Shown piece by piece: positions 16,030 to 18,521 of a stretch of DNA of 18,521 nt. The DNA comes from Thalassiosira profunda (taxonomy: Eukaryota > Bacillariophyta > Thalassiosirophyceae > Thalassiosirales > Thalassiosiraceae). The translations under genes were made by a program, and so were the position numbers. The stretch lies in assembly GCA_036939355.1 (NCBI GenBank), contig JALLAP010001664.1, positions 1-18,521 of the forward strand. Reading direction: 5' to 3'. Below the pieces are notes generated by a model. The model was not told where the DNA came from, made no database searches, and worked only from the letters and a program-made list of their open reading frames with translations. Position 1 is the stretch's first letter; every line of letters starts with the position of its first letter.

Positions 16030-16031
16030 AT
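16003..16031. promoter_or_regulatory. Two AATTGCAA words at the SDR-like gene start
   Basis: AATTGCAA lies at 16003-16010 and 16023-16030. The second overlaps the A of the ATG (ATTGCAATG). The doubled arrangement mirrors that before the methyltransferase-like gene. If this is an initiator, the 5' leader of this mRNA would be extremely short. Inference only. Confidence 0.3.
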
Positions 16032-18521
16032 GAGGCGCAAGCCCAAGCCGCAGGACCGCCTCGACGCTGCCTCATCATCCCTGCCCAACGTCTCGGGCCG
16101 GTACGACGAGTCGACGCCCCAAATATTGCGGAAGCTCCGCCTCTCGCCCCCGTCGAGCGGGAACACGCCGCCTCCAGATCACCCCCAAAATAACATGCCC
16201 TCCGCGCCCGGATCGGCGTCCAAAAATCCATCCACCCACAACAGAGGGATGCTGCGGATAGACCACGGGAGCGCCGACTGGCGTTCGTCATCCGATGCCG
16301 GCTCCGTGAACAGCAACGACGAGATGGTGCCTCCCCCGGGAAGTCCGGGGAGAATGTCTCCTGGGGCCGAGGGCCTCGTTCACCGGCGGCACAAGCCCCC
16401 GCACGACGAGCCCGCCTACGTCACATCTCCCCAAAATCGAAGGGCGCCGCAGATGCCGCTGGCGATGCAAATGCAACAATTGAACGCGCAGGGGTACCGA
16501 GGGCGGTCGAAGTTTCACGGGAATGGCAATTTGCAGAGGAATCGGCGGGCGCACGCGTGGAAACTTGCGGCGCAATGCCTGTTGGGGGCGATAATCGCGG
16601 GATATTTGTTGTTTGTGTATCTGGCTCAGAATCACTATTGGAAGGAGGAGCACCGGCTGCCAAATATAGGAGATCGTATGGAGGACGGATCGGGACATCG
16701 TCCGGCACAAACTCTGAGCAGGGGGGAGAGCAATGCAAAAGTTCCACAATCTCCAACCAGCGGCAAGGTCAGCAATAGAGGACAAGCTGGCCGCGCCGAT
16801 GAGGACGAGGGCGATGATGACGACGGCGCTGGGGAAGACGACGACGACCATCTGAGCACCCCAGCTAGAAAGCCTTTTTCCACTTTTGCGTTGGGGAGGA
16901 TCCTCCGCGATCGCACGCCGAAAGATGATCGCACGCCGAAAGATCCGGGGGGCACCGGACAAGCATTTGGCATCAATCATCTGTTTGGGTTTGATCGACA
17001 CCAATCCACAGTGGACGAGCCGGCCATGCCGATGCCGGGGGCGGCAAAGAAATGGCAACGAGAAGCCACATCCTCGGGGGCAAAGAGACGGAACAATAGA
17101 CGACAACGAACCAGGCCTCCCGTGCAAAAAGGCGATGACATGCCGGAGTGGTACGCCCTCGACTATTCGTCGGAATCCACAATCGCCACGGTCCAGCAAC
17201 GATGGGAGGGTGACACCGCCAAATCGAGCGACGACGAAGGAAGTAGGGTGGACGTGTCCAAGTACCCTCTGTGCGGTGCGCACGCCAAAGCGGCATCACA
17301 ACGCCACCCCAACAACTACCTCCCGCCGTTTACATCGCCCGAGGCCTTTTTGGCCCCGGAGCAGGCGGAGGGCTATCAGCCCCTGGGTCCGAATTCTCGC
17401 GTGATGATCTCGGGGATACTCACTCCGCTGGGATTGCACCTCGCCCTTGCCTTGCACCGGCAGTGCAACGTGACGTCCTTCCTCGGATTGGACACGCAGA
17501 TGCCCAACGATCCCTTGGTCCGGCTGGAGCAGCAAGAGAGGTTGTCGATACTCATGACGGAATTGGAGGATGCCCGGCAACTGCAGGTCCCCTTCATGGG
17601 GTTAGAAATGAGGCAGACGAAAAAGAGGCGCAAGCAGCGAAGAGACGAATTGGATAGGGAGAGCGGCCTCGTGTCGGTCCGAGAGGCCTACGAGGATGGT
17701 GTGGCCAGACGACAGATGCCGTTTACGAAGCCATATCATCAGTTTGGCATCCCTCTTACCCCTGGAACTGCATCTGATGGATCGGGTCCACTTGAGGCCT
17801 TGTTGGAATATCGGCCCACGCACGTGGTGCACTTGGCGGGGACGCAAGCCGACTCGTTGCTGAACTCGGAACCTCACAGCTACACCCCTGGAGGAAATGA
17901 GGACGATCACTCGTCGTCGCGCCGCGTCTTCCGGAACCGACGAGAGGAGGAGGAAGGGATTTTGTGGGACAGCATCTCCAGCCGGCCTCACTTGTACGAA
18001 CTCCGAATGGGTGCGACGGGAATGGAACAGCTGTTGAGTGCCGCTGTGGCCCAGACGATGCTCATGCCGGAACGCGGGAGCTTCCGCGGCCTCTCGGACA
18101 TAGACAAGGCGAAAATGAAGCGGCCGCACGTCGTGTACGCGTCGTCCTACGATGCCCTCCGCTTTCGTGATACAGCGGATAGACTGAACAACCAAAAGCA
18201 TGGCAAATTGTCGAAGACGACAAAGCAAAGACGCAATCTCGGTGGCGACGACGAGGAGGTACTGGGATCTGCATCGCCACACGCGGCCAAGCGCCCACCC
18301 AGAGGACTCCACGGGGCATCGCGTCTCATTGATGAGATCCTCGCCTCCTCCTACCACGCCTTGCACGGTGTATCATCAGTGGGACTGCGCTTCGATGCAA
18401 TCTACGGCCCGCGTGGGTTTGGTGCTCCCTCCGCATCGGTACCCCTGTTCCACGTGGACCGTGTCAGGAGAAGGAGAGGCGTCAGCCCCGACGTGAGCCT
18501 CGCGGAGGCAGCTGTGAGGGG
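16030..18521 (+). CDS. Type II membrane protein with a degenerate extended-SDR (UDP-glucuronate epimerase-like) domain, 3' end outside window
   Basis: Open from the ATG at 16030 to the window edge (830 codons, no stop). TAA at 16021-16023 lies in frame just upstream, so this is the first possible ATG. Residues 1-177 are hydrophilic and Pro/Ser-rich with a basic stretch (NRRAHAWK). A helix follows at about 178-200 (LAAQCLLGAIIAGYLLFVYL), typical of Golgi type II enzymes. A long acidic, low-complexity linker leads to an extended-SDR core from about 458: VMISGILTPLGLHLALAL (Rossmann loop), THVVHLAGTQADS (597-609), VVYASSYDALR (701-711), HGASRLIDEILA (761-772) and SSVGLRFDAIYGPRGFG (782-798). The order matches UDP-glucuronate 4-epimerases. 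However, the YxxxK motif reads H761-GAS-R765 and the middle glycine of GxxGxxG is T465. Long charged inserts also interrupt the domain. It may be a non-catalytic or altered enzyme. Confidence 0.82.
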   Translation, partial: MRRKPKPQDRLDAASSSLPNVSGRYDESTPQILRKLRLSPPSSGNTPPPDHPQNNMPSAPGSASKNPSTHNRGMLRIDHGSADWRSSSDAGSVNSNDEMVPPPGSPGRMSPGAEGLVHRRHKPPHDEPAYVTSPQNRRAPQMPLAMQMQQLNAQGYRGRSKFHGNGNLQRNRRAHAWKLAAQCLLGAIIAGYLLFVYLAQNHYWKEEHRLPNIGDRMEDGSGHRPAQTLSRGESNAKVPQSPTSGKVSNRGQAGRADEDEGDDDDGAGEDDDDHLSTPARKPFSTFALGRILRDRTPKDDRTPKDPGGTGQAFGINHLFGFDRHQSTVDEPAMPMPGAAKKWQREATSSGAKRRNNRRQRTRPPVQKGDDMPEWYALDYSSESTIATVQQRWEGDTAKSSDDEGSRVDVSKYPLCGAHAKAASQRHPNNYLPPFTSPEAFLAPEQAEGYQPLGPNSRVMISGILTPLGLHLALALHRQCNVTSFLGLDTQMPNDPLVRLEQQERLSILMTELEDARQLQVPFMGLEMRQTKKRRKQRRDELDRESGLVSVREAYEDGVARRQMPFTKPYHQFGIPLTPGTASDGSGPLEALLEYRPTHVVHLAGTQADSLLNSEPHSYTPGGNEDDHSSSRRVFRNRREEEEGILWDSISSRPHLYELRMGATGMEQLLSAAVAQTMLMPERGSFRGLSDIDKAKMKRPHVVYASSYDALRFRDTADRLNNQKHGKLSKTTKQRRNLGGDDEEVLGSASPHAAKRPPRGLHGASRLIDEILASSYHALHGVSSVGLRFDAIYGPRGFGAPSASVPLFHVDRVRRRRGVSPDVSLAEAAVR
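16909..16944 (+). repeat. Perfect 18-bp tandem duplication inside the SDR-like gene
   Basis: The unit gatcgcacgccgaaagat occurs twice in direct succession and encodes DRTPKD twice, in the linker between the membrane helix and the SDR core. It is in frame and probably neutral. Confidence 0.95.

Noticed and set aside
16288..17283. Long minus-strand open frames opposite the SDR-like gene (also 17602-18366)
   Set aside because: The plus frame is open for over 830 codons with recognisable SDR motifs. The antisense translations show no family features.

Overview
The window looks like nuclear DNA of a photosynthetic stramenopile, most likely a diatom. The main signs are a membrane LRR protein with long period-4 Pro-Ser stalks (PSxx), a BspA-type LRR protein ending in a VLPYM-type tail, and a nucleus-encoded small protein with an ASAFAP-like plastid-targeting motif (ACAFAP). 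Introns are short (68-96 nt, GTGAGT or GTAAG donors) and coding DNA is GC-rich. I cannot name the species.

Layout, left to right. (1) Minus strand, 1-980: C-terminally truncated cytosolic seryl-tRNA synthetase, running off the left edge. (2) Plus, 1440-2473: two-exon METTL24/FkbM-like methyltransferase with an N-terminal signal anchor. (3) Plus, 2659-4560: F-box-like protein with helical ARM/HEAT-like repeats and one intron. (4) A 764-base stretch without a gene. (5) Plus, 5325-10226: a five-exon, about 1474-residue type II membrane LRR protein. Its reading frame is broken twice by a single N flanked by exact 72-bp duplications. Collapsing each duplication restores one continuous frame, so these are contig-join artefacts. 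(6) Plus, 10530-13322: Ser/Arg-rich single-pass protein with a possible DUF3293-like C-terminal domain. (7) Minus, 13410-14579: BspA/LRR_5 protein, convergent with the previous gene. (8) Minus, 15276-15662: 128-residue plastid-targeted single-helix protein. A decayed, inverted copy of its presequence DNA sits at 14970-15032. (9) Plus, 16030 to the right edge: type II membrane protein with an extended-SDR (UDP-glucuronate epimerase-like) domain whose active-site Tyr/Lys and middle nucleotide-loop glycine are replaced.

There is no operon logic. Four proteins (methyltransferase-like, LRR, Ser-rich, SDR-like) have an N-terminal or internal membrane anchor that points to the secretory pathway or cell surface. 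The others are housekeeping (SerRS), probable ubiquitin-ligase adaptor (F-box) and plastid. A TTGCAAT-type word recurs within about 30 bases of four of the five plus-strand start codons and may be a core-promoter element. The most useful points for a second look are the inverted presequence fragment, the degenerate SDR active site, the TTGCAAT word, and the two assembly joins that would make an automatic annotator split the LRR gene.
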